This document shows, piece by piece, positions 43,759-52,473 of a stretch of DNA of 64,000 nt. The stretch is from an uncultured Eubacteriales bacterium (GTDB lineage: Bacteria > Bacillota > Clostridia > Oscillospirales > Acutalibacteraceae). Below the pieces are notes generated by a model. That model was not told the origin of the DNA and made no database searches. It saw nothing but the letters and a program-made list of their open reading frames with translations. Both the position numbers and the translations under genes were made by a program. Where the stretch lies: assembly GCA_934476085.1 (NCBI GenBank), contig CAKSNE010000001.1:146555-210554 (forward strand), in the 5' to 3' direction. The stretch's first letter is position 1. Each line of letters begins with the position of its first letter.

Positions 43759-44721
43759 ATGTGCGAAAAGGTGAAGAAATTGACAAAATTGTTTATTGTT
43801 ATTCCTTGCTACAATGAAGGCGAAGTTTTATTTGAAACCGCTAAGCGACTTAAAGCAAAAGTCGGCGGTATGATTGAAAGTGAAAAAATTGCTAAAGACA
43901 GCAAAATCATTTTCGTTGATGATGGTTCAAAAGATAACACTTGGGAGATAATTGAAAAATTGCATAATGAAGATGATTTGTTTTCAGGTTGTAAATTATC
44001 TCGCAACAGAGGACACCAAAATGCGTTATTAGCAGGTCTTTCATGTGCTAAAGGCGAGTGTGACGCAGTTATTTCTATGGATGCAGATTTGCAGGATGAC
44101 ATTGAAGTTATTGATAAATTTGTTGAAGAATATGAAAACGGAAATGAAGTTGTTTACGGCGTTAGAAACAACCGTGAAAAAGACAGTAAATTCAAAAAAT
44201 TAACTGCCGAAGGCTTTTATAAATTTATGAATTTTATGGGTGCGGAAGTTGTTTTTAACCATGCTGACTATAGATTGCTCGGCTCAAAAGCACTTGATGG
44301 TCTTTTTGAGTTTTCCGAGGTTAATTTGTTTTTGCGAGGTTTGGTGCCGTTAGTTGGATTTAAGTCAACTAATGTTTATTATGAGCGTAATGAGCGTTTT
44401 GCAGGCGAAAGCAAGTATCCTTTAAAGAAAATGCTTTCTTTTGCTTTTGATGGAATTAGTTCTCTTAGCATAAAGCCTATTAAAATGATTATTCATTTAG
44501 GATTAATTTGCTTTTTAGTCAGTATTGCAATTTTAATTTATTCGTTGGTTGTATACTTTATGGGTAAAACCGTCAGCGGTTGGACAAGTATTGTTGTTTC
44601 AATTTGGGCGCTTGGCGGACTTCAGATGATTGCTATCGGAATTATAGGTGAATATATTGGTAAGGTCTTTATGGAAACAAAACGCCGACCGAGATATATC
44701 ATCGAAACATATTTAAAATAA
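43759..44721 (+). CDS. GT2 glycosyltransferase (GtrB/DPM1-like)
   Basis: Probably transfers a sugar from a nucleotide donor to undecaprenyl or dolichyl-type phosphate. The protein has the GT2 domain (LFIVIPCYNEGE, VDDGSKDNTWE, and the DxD-like MDADLQDD), a membrane-proximal helix, and two C-terminal membrane segments (about 248-305). ATG 43759 is used here. TTG 43780 follows AAAAGGTG at ideal spacing, gives the usual family start (MTKLFIVIPCYNEG), and may be the true start. Confidence 0.88.
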   Translation: MCEKVKKLTKLFIVIPCYNEGEVLFETAKRLKAKVGGMIESEKIAKDSKIIFVDDGSKDNTWEIIEKLHNEDDLFSGCKLSRNRGHQNALLAGLSCAKGECDAVISMDADLQDDIEVIDKFVEEYENGNEVVYGVRNNREKDSKFKKLTAEGFYKFMNFMGAEVVFNHADYRLLGSKALDGLFEFSEVNLFLRGLVPLVGFKSTNVYYERNERFAGESKYPLKKMLSFAFDGISSLSIKPIKMIIHLGLICFLVSIAILIYSLVVYFMGKTVSGWTSIVVSIWALGGLQMIAIGIIGEYIGKVFMETKRRPRYIIETYLK

Positions 44722-44726
44722 AAACC

Positions 44727-44766
44727 AAAACTCCTTTTACTGATTATCAGTAAAAGGAGTTTTTTT
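44727..44766. terminator. Bidirectional terminator between GT2 and CarD-like genes
   Basis: AAAACTCCTTTTACTGA pairs with the later TCAGTAAAAGGAGTTTT, followed by T residues. Confidence 0.85.
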
Positions 44767-45280
44767 AATCTTCATCTATATTAAGATTTAATTCGTTAAT
44801 TACAAAAGGTGCTACATCTTCAAGTTTTAAATCCATAGAATAAGCAAATTCTTCGTGAATTATCTTTTCAGCTTCATTTAAGATTTTGCTATCGACAATT
44901 CTGAATTTTTTGCCGTTAGCAAGACACTTTCTTTGATGTTTATGTAGTTCGATAATAAGTTTAATAATATTAGCTTGGTTACCTTCTTTAATTATTTCGG
45001 AAAAAACAATCGGTCGTTCATGATCATTATCTACCCACAAAGTTTTATCAAGCGGAACTGAATGAATGATTTCAAAAATTTCATCTTTTGAAAGCAATTT
45101 TCTGACATTAACTTTATCACAATCAACGGGTAAAAAGACAGTTGTGCTGCTATTGCCGTAAACGGGTTTTAAAATATAATAAGTTCTTATATCGTTTTTA
45201 GCAATTTCCTTTTTTGTAATTTCTTTTACTTCACATACACCAAGTCCGGGGTGCATTAAAATATCTCCTGATTTATACAT
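44765..45280 (-). CDS. CarD-family transcriptional regulator
   Basis: CarD-type proteins bind RNA polymerase beta through a Tudor-like domain and stabilise open complexes. The 171-residue protein begins MYKSGDILMHPGLGVCEVKE, the Tudor-like start, with an all-helical C-terminal half. ATG 45280 is preferred; AGGGA lies upstream on the minus strand, and an in-frame TTG at 45286 would add two residues. Whether it acts as a general factor is unknown. Confidence 0.87.
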   Translation of the reverse strand: MYKSGDILMHPGLGVCEVKEITKKEIAKNDIRTYYILKPVYGNSSTTVFLPVDCDKVNVRKLLSKDEIFEIIHSVPLDKTLWVDNDHERPIVFSEIIKEGNQANIIKLIIELHKHQRKCLANGKKFRIVDSKILNEAEKIIHEEFAYSMDLKLEDVAPFVINELNLNIDED

Positions 45281-45369
45281 TTTCAAATTTCCCTTTTCAA
45301 TTAATTATTACATATTAATTATACACCTTTTTCAAAGAAAATGTAAGACTTTATTTAAAGAAAAATGAA

Positions 45370-45406
45370 AAAAACTCCGTTATTTCTATGAAAAACGGAG
45401 TTTTTA
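45370..45406 (-). terminator. Terminator of the tRNA gene
   Basis: On the minus strand AAAACTCCGTTT then a loop and AACGGAGTTTT precede a T run. It starts at the 3' end of the tRNA. Confidence 0.85.
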
Positions 45407-45482
45407 TGGAGCTTGTGATCCGACTTGAACGGACGACCTGCTCATTACGAATGAGCTGCACTACCAACTGTGCTACACAAGC
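45407..45482 (-). tRNA. tRNA-Thr, anticodon CGU
   Basis: The minus strand folds fully: acceptor GCTTGTG / CACAAGC, D stem GCAC / GTGC, anticodon stem GCTCA / TGAGC with loop TTCGTAA (anticodon CGT in DNA), T stem GTCCG / CGGAT with loop TTCAAGT, discriminator T and an encoded CCA. It reads codon ACG. Length is 76 nt including CCA. Confidence 0.97.
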
Positions 45483-45494
45483 AAGAACAATATT

Positions 45495-45522
45495 ATTATA
45501 TATTAAATTGAAAATTTGTCAA
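45495..45522 (-). promoter_or_regulatory. Promoter of tRNA-Thr
   Basis: On the minus strand, perfect -35 TTGACA (45522-45517), 16 bp, perfect -10 TATAAT (45500-45495). The transcript would begin within a few bases of the mature tRNA. Confidence 0.85.
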
Positions 45523-45554
45523 TATCAATCGGAGTTAAAAAATGAATTATTGTA

Positions 45555-45583
45555 TTGCTTTTTAACTAAAAATGTAATATAAT
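45555..45583 (+). promoter_or_regulatory. Promoter of the XRE-DnaD-DnaC group
   Basis: -35 TTGCTT (45555-45560), 17 bp, perfect -10 TATAAT (45578-45583). The XRE ATG lies 32 bp downstream. Confidence 0.7.
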
Positions 45584-45614
45584 ATTTTTATAAAATATCA
45601 AAAGGAGATTGGTA

Positions 45615-46004
45615 ATGGATAAAAACAATTTGAAACAAATTCGATTGTCTTGTGCACTTACTCAAAAACAGGTTTCAGAAGTTCTTGGGATTGAGCGTTC
45701 TACCTATACTTGTTATGAAACAGGAAAATCCACTCCGCCTATTGATACTGCAAAAAAATTATCTAAAATCTTCGGTGTTACTCTTGAAGAAATATTTTTT
45801 GATGAACAAGAAAGAAAAGATTTAAGCATTTTAGGAGATTCTTTCAGCGATTATAACGCTGATGATGAGTCTGAGATGAGTTTTGCTCAATTGACTAAAG
45901 AAGAAAAAGAATTAATTATAAGATTTAGATTATTAAATAATGATGATAAGAAAAAACTTTTAGATGAAACTGATTTATTATCAGGAGGTTTGTCTGAACA
46001 GTAG
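45615..46004 (+). CDS. XRE-family helix-turn-helix regulator
   Basis: The 129-residue protein has an N-terminal Cro/XRE domain (LKQIRLSCALTQKQVSEVLG, then ERSTYTCYETGKSTPP) and an acidic C-terminal extension of about 60 residues. It leads an operon with DnaD and a DnaC-like loader. ATG 45615 follows AAAGGAG; the in-frame TTG at 45609 would be too close. Its target is unknown; autoregulation is common in this class. Confidence 0.85.
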   Translation: MDKNNLKQIRLSCALTQKQVSEVLGIERSTYTCYETGKSTPPIDTAKKLSKIFGVTLEEIFFDEQERKDLSILGDSFSDYNADDESEMSFAQLTKEEKELIIRFRLLNNDDKKKLLDETDLLSGGLSEQ

Positions 46005-46019
46005 GAGGTTTAACAAAAA

Positions 46020-46940
46020 TTGAATTATTCTATTAATCCAAAGGAACTGAGTTCTTTTTTTGCACTTCCTTCATCTGTTGTTGATGACCATATAAAACTT
46101 TCTTCGGAATATCAACTAAAAGCACTTTTAATTTTTATAAAAAATCAAAATGATGAAAAGGTTTATGATAAAATAGGTAAAAAGCTATCTTTAGATTCGT
46201 CGGAAGTAGCGGAATGTCTTGATTATTGGGTTCAAAGAGGCGTTTTGATTGGTGATGAGGCATCTGCAATTAAGCAGGAGAGTATAAAAAAAGCGGTTGT
46301 TAAAGAATTCTCTACCGCAAAACCAACAAGAGAAGAAGCAATTAAACGAATTGCTGATAGTGAAGAATTAAAATATTTAACTAATGTTGCACAAGAAAAA
46401 CTTTCAAGACCGATAACAGCTGCCGAACTTCGTACTTTTGTATGGCTTTATGATAGTTACGGTTTGCCGACACCGGTAATAATTTTAGCTATTCAATATG
46501 CTTTTGATTCCGGTAAACTTAATTTTTCTTACATAGAAAAAGTATGTGTTGATTGGGCAAGAAATGATATTACAACACTTGCTAAAGCAGAAGAGCGTTT
46601 AAATGCTCTTTATCTTTCAAAAACTGCTTGGAAAATTGTTGAGAATACATTTGGTATTGATCATAGAAATCCTTCAGCTTATGAGAAAAAATGTGCTGAT
46701 AAATGGGTTAATGAATATGGCTTTACTAAAGAAATGTTAAAAGCGGCTTATGATATTTGTGTTAATCAAACTGCAAAAGTAAAGTTTAGTTATATTAATA
46801 CTGTTTTAGAAAAATGGTATAAAAACGGATATAAAAAGCTATCTGATATTCCTGAAAAAGAAGAAAAAAAGAAATCGACAACAAAATCCACATCATATTC
46901 TATAGAAAAAATTAAAAGGAAAGTTAATAATTTTGATTAA
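46020..46940 (+). CDS. dnaD: DnaD-domain replication protein
   Basis: DnaD-type proteins help load the replicative helicase at the origin and at restart. In the 306-residue product the first 90 residues form a helical, possibly winged-helix region; later the DnaB2-type repeats are seen (LRTFVWLYDSYGLPTPVIIL, and AYEKKCADKWVNEYGF). The start is TTG 46020, 12 nt after AGGAGG. The loader gene follows, consistent with a DnaD-DnaI-type pair on the chromosome rather than a phage. Confidence 0.88.
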   Translation: MNYSINPKELSSFFALPSSVVDDHIKLSSEYQLKALLIFIKNQNDEKVYDKIGKKLSLDSSEVAECLDYWVQRGVLIGDEASAIKQESIKKAVVKEFSTAKPTREEAIKRIADSEELKYLTNVAQEKLSRPITAAELRTFVWLYDSYGLPTPVIILAIQYAFDSGKLNFSYIEKVCVDWARNDITTLAKAEERLNALYLSKTAWKIVENTFGIDHRNPSAYEKKCADKWVNEYGFTKEMLKAAYDICVNQTAKVKFSYINTVLEKWYKNGYKKLSDIPEKEEKKKSTTKSTSYSIEKIKRKVNNFD

Positions 46941-46952
46941 GGGGGTTGCTTT

Positions 46953-47912
46953 TTGGAAAATTCAAATAGTTATATTTTTAAAGCAATTGAACTAATAAAA
47001 GCAAACCACGAAAAACAGCTTTTAATTGCTGAAAATAAAAAACAAAATCTTTATTTAGATTATCCGAAGTTAAAACAATTTGATAAACAAATTGCTGATG
47101 TTTTTAATGTTACTATGAAAAAAATAGTATCGGGTGAAAAACCGGATTTTAAAGACGCTGAACAAAAAAGTCTTGAAATTCAAAAGACAAAGCAAGATTT
47201 TATTAAGGCAAATAATATTAATCTAGATGATATTAAACCTGATTTTGATTGCAAAAAATGTGAAGATACCGGATATGTAAACGGTAAAATTTGCGATTGT
47301 GTTAAGAAAAAAGCAGTGGCACTTATTTATGATGAATTAAATAAGGATGTTACACTTGAAGATTACACTTTTGAAAAATTCAATTTAAGTTACTATCCAG
47401 ATAAAAATATCGATGGAGTAAATCCACGAGATATTATGACAAAAATTTGCGGATTTTGTGTAAAATATGTTGATAAGTTTTGTAAGGATTCTGAAAGTAT
47501 TTTGTTTTTTGGAAAAACAGGACTCGGAAAAACTCATTTGTCATTAGCAATTGCAAATGATGTAATAAAAAAAGGCTATAATGTTGTTTACGGACCTATT
47601 TCAAAAATCATTGGAAATATTGAAAAAGAACATTTTTCAAGCGGTGATGACAGAGTAACATTACAAAATGTTTTAGATTGTGATTTGCTTATTTTAGATG
47701 ATCTTGGAACAGAGTTTACAACACAATTTGTTTCGGCTTCATTGTTTGATATTGTTAATTCAAGAATATTAAATAAAAAGCCGACAATTATTAACACTAA
47801 TCTTGATTTTGAAGAATTAAAGCAAAGGTATACCGATAGACTTGTTTCAAGAATTAGCGGTAATTACAGAATGCTTGAATTTTTCGGTGAAGATATACGC
47901 ACTTTAAAGTAA
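46953..47912 (+). CDS. DnaC/DnaI-like helicase loader ATPase
   Basis: Loads the replicative helicase onto DNA. The 319-residue protein carries an N-terminal zinc-binding element (CKKCEDTGYVNGKICDC) as in DnaI, then an AAA+ domain with Walker A FGKTGLGKTHLS, Walker B LLILDDLGTE and sensor region LVSRISGNYRM. TTG start 46953 after AAGGGGG. The gene is 12 nt after dnaD. Confidence 0.92.
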   Translation: MENSNSYIFKAIELIKANHEKQLLIAENKKQNLYLDYPKLKQFDKQIADVFNVTMKKIVSGEKPDFKDAEQKSLEIQKTKQDFIKANNINLDDIKPDFDCKKCEDTGYVNGKICDCVKKKAVALIYDELNKDVTLEDYTFEKFNLSYYPDKNIDGVNPRDIMTKICGFCVKYVDKFCKDSESILFFGKTGLGKTHLSLAIANDVIKKGYNVVYGPISKIIGNIEKEHFSSGDDRVTLQNVLDCDLLILDDLGTEFTTQFVSASLFDIVNSRILNKKPTIINTNLDFEELKQRYTDRLVSRISGNYRMLEFFGEDIRTLK

Positions 47913-47929
47913 AAAGGGAGATAATAAAA

Positions 47930-49009
47930 ATGAAAAAAATTTTAAGTTTGGTTTTGGCAGCTGTCTTTTGCTTGTCATTAGTTGCTTGCGGTAAAAAAGA
48001 AGAATCAAAAAAAGCTGAAAAAACCGAAGCGGTAACTACAACTGAAGCTAAAAAGATACTTAATCCGCTTACCGGTGAGTCAGGTTTTAATAAATCAAAA
48101 GTCGGTAAAAAACCAGTTGCAGTTATGATTAATAACATTAGTATTGCTCAAAAAATTCAAACCGGTGTCGGCGATGCTGATATGGTATTTGAAACACTTG
48201 CAGAAGGCGGTATTTCAAGATTAATGGCCGTTTATGCCGATATTTCAAAGGTTGATCAAATCGGTTCAGTCAGAAGTGCTAGAATTTCTTATGCACAATT
48301 AGCGTCAGGTCTTGATGCTTTCTATATTCATTGTGGTGCTGATAATAAATATTGCAGTTCTTCATATAGAAAATCAATCGGTGTCGAAAGCCTTGACCTT
48401 GGTGCAAATGCAGGCTCAATCGGTAAGAGAATTAAAAACGGTCTTGCAACAGAACATACTTTATATACATTCGGTAATTCGGTAGCTAAATTTATTAAAG
48501 ATAAAAACCAAAAGATTAAAGACTTTGCTAAAGATGTTTATAAATTCAATGATGAAAATTCACCTGAAAAATTTGAGAGTTCGGCTAAAAATATTGCTGT
48601 AAAATTATCGGGAGTTCAAACAACTTATTTAAGATATAACAGCGAAGACAGAAAATATATCAGAGGTAATTCAACAAGCAACTTGGTTGATTATAAAACA
48701 GGTAAAAAAGAGAAATTTAAAAATGTTTTAGTTCTCTTTACAAATGTTCATTCATTGCCTGACGGCTATCATATGAAATCTGATTTTGGTAATGGTGAAG
48801 GTTATTACTTTAGTGAAGGTTCTTACAAAGCTATCAAATGGGAGAAAAAAGGCGAAACAAAACCGCTTAAATTCTTCAATACAGACGGCAGTGATTTAAA
48901 ACTTAATGCAGGTAATTCATATATTTGCATTACAGATACTGATAACAAAAAAGATTTAAAAATTGAGCCTTTTAAAGATGCAACAACTTCTGCAGCTAAA
49001 GCACAATAA
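47930..49009 (+). CDS. DUF3048 lipoprotein (YerB-like)
   Basis: The 359-residue protein has a lipoprotein signal with lipobox SLVAC, a Lys/Glu/Thr linker, then the DUF3048 domain (NPLTGESGFNKSKVGKKPVAV, later RSARISYAQLASGLDAFYIH). It is anchored outside the cell. YerB of Bacillus is similar; the activity is not known. It follows the loader gene by 17 nt with a GGGAGA site, so it is likely co-transcribed. Confidence 0.9.
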   Translation: MKKILSLVLAAVFCLSLVACGKKEESKKAEKTEAVTTTEAKKILNPLTGESGFNKSKVGKKPVAVMINNISIAQKIQTGVGDADMVFETLAEGGISRLMAVYADISKVDQIGSVRSARISYAQLASGLDAFYIHCGADNKYCSSSYRKSIGVESLDLGANAGSIGKRIKNGLATEHTLYTFGNSVAKFIKDKNQKIKDFAKDVYKFNDENSPEKFESSAKNIAVKLSGVQTTYLRYNSEDRKYIRGNSTSNLVDYKTGKKEKFKNVLVLFTNVHSLPDGYHMKSDFGNGEGYYFSEGSYKAIKWEKKGETKPLKFFNTDGSDLKLNAGNSYICITDTDNKKDLKIEPFKDATTSAAKAQ

Positions 49010-49018
49010 TTAATTTTT

Positions 49019-49061
49019 AACTCTCAGCTTTAAAATTAACTTTTAAGCTGAGAGTTTTTTT
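49019..49061 (+). terminator. Terminator after the DUF3048 gene
   Basis: AACTCTCAGCTT (49019-49030) pairs with AAGCTGAGAGTT (49045-49056), then T residues. Confidence 0.88.
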
Positions 49062-49139
49062 GTGCCAAAAATCTAAAAAAATGCGTATTATATATTGATG
49101 GATAACAAAATTAAAAGTTTTGTTTAAATCAGCACAATT

Positions 49140-49176
49140 TTGGCAAAAATATTACTGTAAAAAGTATTTTAGCCAA
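49140..49176 (+). promoter_or_regulatory. Inverted repeat overlapping the mazF ribosome binding site
   Basis: Arms TTGGCAAAAATATT (49140-49153) and AGTATTTTAGCCAA (49163-49176) are complementary at 12 of 14 positions, with a further U-G pair in RNA. The AAGGAG site (49175-49180) starts inside the 3' arm. It could hide the ribosome binding site or be a protein-binding site. Confidence 0.55.
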
Positions 49177-49192
49177 GGAGTGTGAAGTAAAA

Positions 49193-49543
49193 TTGACTAT
49201 TAAACGAGGCGATATATATTACGCAGATTTAAGTCCGGTTATCGGAAGCGAACAAGGCGGACTTCGTCCGGTTTTAATTGTTCAAAATGATGTTGGAAAT
49301 AAATTCAGTCCAACGGTTATCGCCGCAGCAATTACAAGCCAACAAACTAAAAACAATCTTCCAACCCATATAAAAATAAATGCAACAGGTTGCGGTCTTT
49401 CCAGAGATTCAATAGTTTTGTTGGAACAAATCAGGACGCTTGATAAACAAAGACTTAAAGAAAAAATGGGCACATTAGATAATCCTACTATGAACGGAAT
49501 AAATAAAGCGCTTTCTGTAAGTTTTGGTTTAAATTCCATTTAA
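49193..49543 (+). CDS. MazF/NdoA (PemK-like) mRNA interferase
   Basis: An endoribonuclease toxin that cleaves mRNA at a short sequence. The 116-residue product starts with the family RGDIYYADLSPVIGSEQGG and has RPVLIVQNDVGNKFSPTVI and the strand motif IRTLDKQRLKEKMGTLD. The start is TTG 49193 after AAGGAG. No antitoxin gene is next to it: the 183 bases upstream hold only a terminator and the hairpin described. The antitoxin may be encoded elsewhere. Confidence 0.92.
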   Translation: MTIKRGDIYYADLSPVIGSEQGGLRPVLIVQNDVGNKFSPTVIAAAITSQQTKNNLPTHIKINATGCGLSRDSIVLLEQIRTLDKQRLKEKMGTLDNPTMNGINKALSVSFGLNSI

Positions 49544-49559
49544 GGCTTACATAAAGCCT

Positions 49560-49602
49560 AAAATCCTTATGGTTTTTAATTTAAAACTATAAGGATTTTT
49601 TT
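49560..49602 (+). terminator. Terminator of the mazF gene
   Basis: AAAATCCTTAT (49560-49570) pairs with ATAAGGATTTT (49589-49599), then T residues. A small inverted repeat (AGGCTTACATAAAGCCT) lies just before. Confidence 0.8.
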
Positions 49603-49674
49603 AGTTTTACTGTACTTTTTAAAAAATTTATTGTATAATAAACCTCATAAGTATGTTTTTTAGGGGGCTTTAGC

Positions 49675-50379
49675 TTGGATAATGGTACTAAAAATATTCA
49701 TAGCGGTCATAGGCAAAGAATGAAAGATAAAGCACTCAAATATGGTTTTGATAAATTTGAAAATCATGAGATTTTGGAAATGCTTTTATATTCTGTCATT
49801 CCACAAAAAGATACAAATCCGATAGCTCATGAATTGATTAATACATTTGGCTCATTTTATGCGGTCTTTGATGCACCTGAAAAAGAACTTTTAAAGGTTA
49901 AGGGAATGACAAAAAGTGCTGTATTCTTAATTAAAATGATACCATCGCTTTCTTCTTTTTATATACAGGATAAAACTAAAGATAATAATATATTTATTAC
50001 TTCAAGTGAGAGTGCTTATGAGTTTTTAGCTCCTAAATACATTGGTAAAACAAATGAAGTTGCAATGGCAATTTTAATGAATAATTCCGGAAAGGTTTTG
50101 GCTTGTGAAACTATTTCGGATGGCACAGTAAACGCTGCTGAGATTAATACAAGAAAAATTATTGAATTATGTATAAAGTATAATGCAACTCAGGTTATTT
50201 TATCACATAATCATCCAAGCGGAGTTGCTGTTCCGTCTATGAATGATTTTGTTACTACAAAAAATGTTAATATTGCACTTAAAGCAATTAATGCCAGACT
50301 TCTTGATCATATTGTTATTTCAGATAAGGAATATGTTTCTATGGGCAAAAATTCTCAATTTAAAAGTGCTTTTAAATAA
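49675..50379 (+). CDS. radC: RadC family JAMM-domain protein
   Basis: The 234-residue protein has the N-terminal helix-hairpin-helix-like region (HEILEMLLYSVIPQKDTNPIA) and a C-terminal JAMM metalloprotease-like domain with the zinc motif HNHPSGVAVPSMND. The true biochemical role of RadC is unsettled. Start is TTG 49675 with AGGGGG upstream; a perfect TATAAT at 49634-49639 is a probable -10, but the -35 is weak. It lies before the SOS-controlled uvrBA operon. Confidence 0.9.
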   Translation: MDNGTKNIHSGHRQRMKDKALKYGFDKFENHEILEMLLYSVIPQKDTNPIAHELINTFGSFYAVFDAPEKELLKVKGMTKSAVFLIKMIPSLSSFYIQDKTKDNNIFITSSESAYEFLAPKYIGKTNEVAMAILMNNSGKVLACETISDGTVNAAEINTRKIIELCIKYNATQVILSHNHPSGVAVPSMNDFVTTKNVNIALKAINARLLDHIVISDKEYVSMGKNSQFKSAFK

Positions 50380-50383
50380 AAAT

Positions 50384-50411
50384 CAGCCGAAGCTTAATTC
50401 GGTTGTTTTTT
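50384..50411 (+). terminator. Terminator after radC
   Basis: CAGCCGAA (50384-50391), loop GCTTAA, TTCGGTTG (50398-50405), then T residues. Confidence 0.75.
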
Positions 50412-50455
50412 GTATATGAAAGAGCATAAACCCAATAATAAATTATAGATGTCTA

Positions 50456-50484
50456 TTGACAAACGAACAAATGTTTGTTATCAT
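50456..50484 (+). promoter_or_regulatory. uvrBA promoter with LexA-type SOS box
   Basis: -35 TTGACA (50456-50461), 17 bp, -10 TATCAT (50479-50484). Between them lies CGAACAAATGTTTG (50464-50477), matching the Gram-positive LexA operator CGAAC-N4-GTTCG except for its last arm. Binding there would block RNA polymerase, giving damage-inducible expression. Confidence 0.85.
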
Positions 50485-50522
50485 AAATTAGTGAGAATTT
50501 AAAGAACAAAGGAGGAGCGTTT

Positions 50523-52472
50523 TTGTTTAAATTACATTCAAAATATAAGCCGACAGGCGATCAGCCACAGGCTATTGACAGTTTGGTAAAAAGCATAAAA
50601 GAGGGTAATCGTGAACAAACATTGTTAGGTGTAACAGGCTCGGGTAAAACTTTTACAATGGCTAATATTATTGAAAAAGTGCAAAAGCCTACAATTATCT
50701 TAGCTCATAATAAAACACTTGCCGCTCAACTTTGTTCTGAATTTAAAGAGTTTTTTCCTGAAAATGCGGTTGAATATTTTGTTTCTTATTATGATTATTA
50801 TCAGCCTGAAGCTTATATTCCAAATACTGATACTTATATTGAAAAAGACTCTGCTATTAATGATGAAATTGATAAATTACGTCACTCGGCAACTGCTGCT
50901 TTGTCAGAGAGAGAAGATGTTATTATTGTTGCGTCTGTTTCTTGCATTTATTCGCTCGGTGCTCCTATTGATTATCGCAGTATGGTTATTTCGCTTCGCC
51001 CTGAAATGCAAATGGAGCGTGATACGCTTCTTCGTCGACTTGTTGATTTGCAGTATGAAAGAAACGATATTAATTTTGTGCGTAATAAATTTCGTGTTCG
51101 CGGAGATGTTGTTGAAATTTTTCCTGCTAATTCGAGTGAAAATGCGATTAGAGTTGAATTTTTCGGCGATGAAATTGATAGAATTTCTGAAATTCACGTT
51201 GTAACGGGCGAAGTGCTTAACACGCTTAAACACGTTGCTATTTTTCCGGCGTCGCATTATATCATTCCGTTTGAGCGAATGAAAAAAGCAACCGATGAAA
51301 TCGAAAAAGAAATGTGGGAAAGAGTAAACTATTTTACTGAAAATGAGCAGTTTATCGAGGCTCAAAGAATAAGACAGCGTACCGAATATGATATTGAGAT
51401 GTTACAGGAAATAGGCATTTGTAAGGGAATTGAAAATTATTCACGAGTTTTGTCAGGTCGTCCTGCCGGCTCAACACCTTATACTTTGCTTGATTATTTT
51501 CCAAAAGATTATTTGCTTATGGTCGATGAATCCCATGTTACCTTGCCACAGGTTAGGGGTATGTATGGTGGTGACAGAGCGAGAAAGAAAAATCTTATTG
51601 ATTTTGGTTTTCGTCTGCCATCGGCTTATGATAACAGACCGCTTAATTTTGATGAGTTTTATCAAAAAGTTAATCAAGTTGTGTTTGTTTCGGCAACACC
51701 TGGCGAATTTGAAAAAGAAAAGTCAGCGGTTATTGCTGAACAAGTTATCCGTCCGACAGGACTTTTAGATCCGCTTGTAACAGTTAAGCCAACTGAAGGT
51801 CAAATTGATGATTTGGTAAGCGAAATTAATAAACGAGTTGCGAAAAAAGAGCGTGTTTTGGTTACAACGCTTACTAAAAAACAAGCCGAAGATTTAACTG
51901 AATTTTTTGAACAGTTAGGTATAAAAGTTCGCTATATGCATTATGATATTGACACAATTGAGCGTATGGAGATTATTCGTGATTTGCGACTTGGCGAATT
52001 TGATGTTTTGGTTGGTATTAACTTGCTTCGTGAAGGTCTTGACATTCCTGAAGTATCATTAGTTGCAATTTTAGACGCTGATAAAGAAGGATTTTTGCGT
52101 TCGGAAACATCGCTTGTTCAAACTATCGGCCGTGCTGCAAGAAACGCCGATGGCGAAGTTATTATGTATGCCGATACCGTTACTCGTTCAATGGAGGCGG
52201 CACTTACTGAAACAAATCGCCGTCGTGAAATCCAGATGAAATATAATAAAGAGCATAATATTACGCCGAAAACTATTATTAAAGATGTAAGAGAAGTTTT
52301 AGAAATTTCAAAACGAGAAGATAAGAAAGACGATAAGAAGTTATCAAGAAAAGAAAAAGAAGCTTTGATTACAAAGCTTACTAAAGAAATGAAATCGGCG
52401 GCTAAAATGCTTGAATTTGAACACGCCGCTTATTTGCGTGACAGAATAGAGTCTTTGAGAAAAGGAAAGTAA
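50523..52472 (+). CDS. uvrB: Excinuclease ABC subunit B
   Basis: UvrB is the damage-verification helicase of nucleotide excision repair. The 649-residue protein has helicase motifs with Walker A GVTGSGKTFT, the beta-hairpin region YYDYYQPEAYIP, motif VIVASVSCIYSLGAP, the QTIGRAARN motif and a C-terminal UVR motif that binds UvrA or UvrC. TTG 50523 follows GGAGGAG. The next gene, uvrA, begins one base after its stop. Confidence 0.96.
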   Translation: MFKLHSKYKPTGDQPQAIDSLVKSIKEGNREQTLLGVTGSGKTFTMANIIEKVQKPTIILAHNKTLAAQLCSEFKEFFPENAVEYFVSYYDYYQPEAYIPNTDTYIEKDSAINDEIDKLRHSATAALSEREDVIIVASVSCIYSLGAPIDYRSMVISLRPEMQMERDTLLRRLVDLQYERNDINFVRNKFRVRGDVVEIFPANSSENAIRVEFFGDEIDRISEIHVVTGEVLNTLKHVAIFPASHYIIPFERMKKATDEIEKEMWERVNYFTENEQFIEAQRIRQRTEYDIEMLQEIGICKGIENYSRVLSGRPAGSTPYTLLDYFPKDYLLMVDESHVTLPQVRGMYGGDRARKKNLIDFGFRLPSAYDNRPLNFDEFYQKVNQVVFVSATPGEFEKEKSAVIAEQVIRPTGLLDPLVTVKPTEGQIDDLVSEINKRVAKKERVLVTTLTKKQAEDLTEFFEQLGIKVRYMHYDIDTIERMEIIRDLRLGEFDVLVGINLLREGLDIPEVSLVAILDADKEGFLRSETSLVQTIGRAARNADGEVIMYADTVTRSMEAALTETNRRREIQMKYNKEHNITPKTIIKDVREVLEISKREDKKDDKKLSRKEKEALITKLTKEMKSAAKMLEFEHAAYLRDRIESLRKGK

Positions 52473-52473
52473 A

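Noticed and set aside
45615..47912. Prophage origin for the XRE-DnaD-DnaC group
   Set aside because: No integrase, structural or lysis genes are nearby, and composition is like the flanks; a chromosomal loader pair is simpler.
50719..51365. Long frames in other registers within uvrB
   Set aside because: They are by-products of AT-rich uvrB coding sequence; translations are Leu/Phe- or Asn/Arg-rich without motifs.
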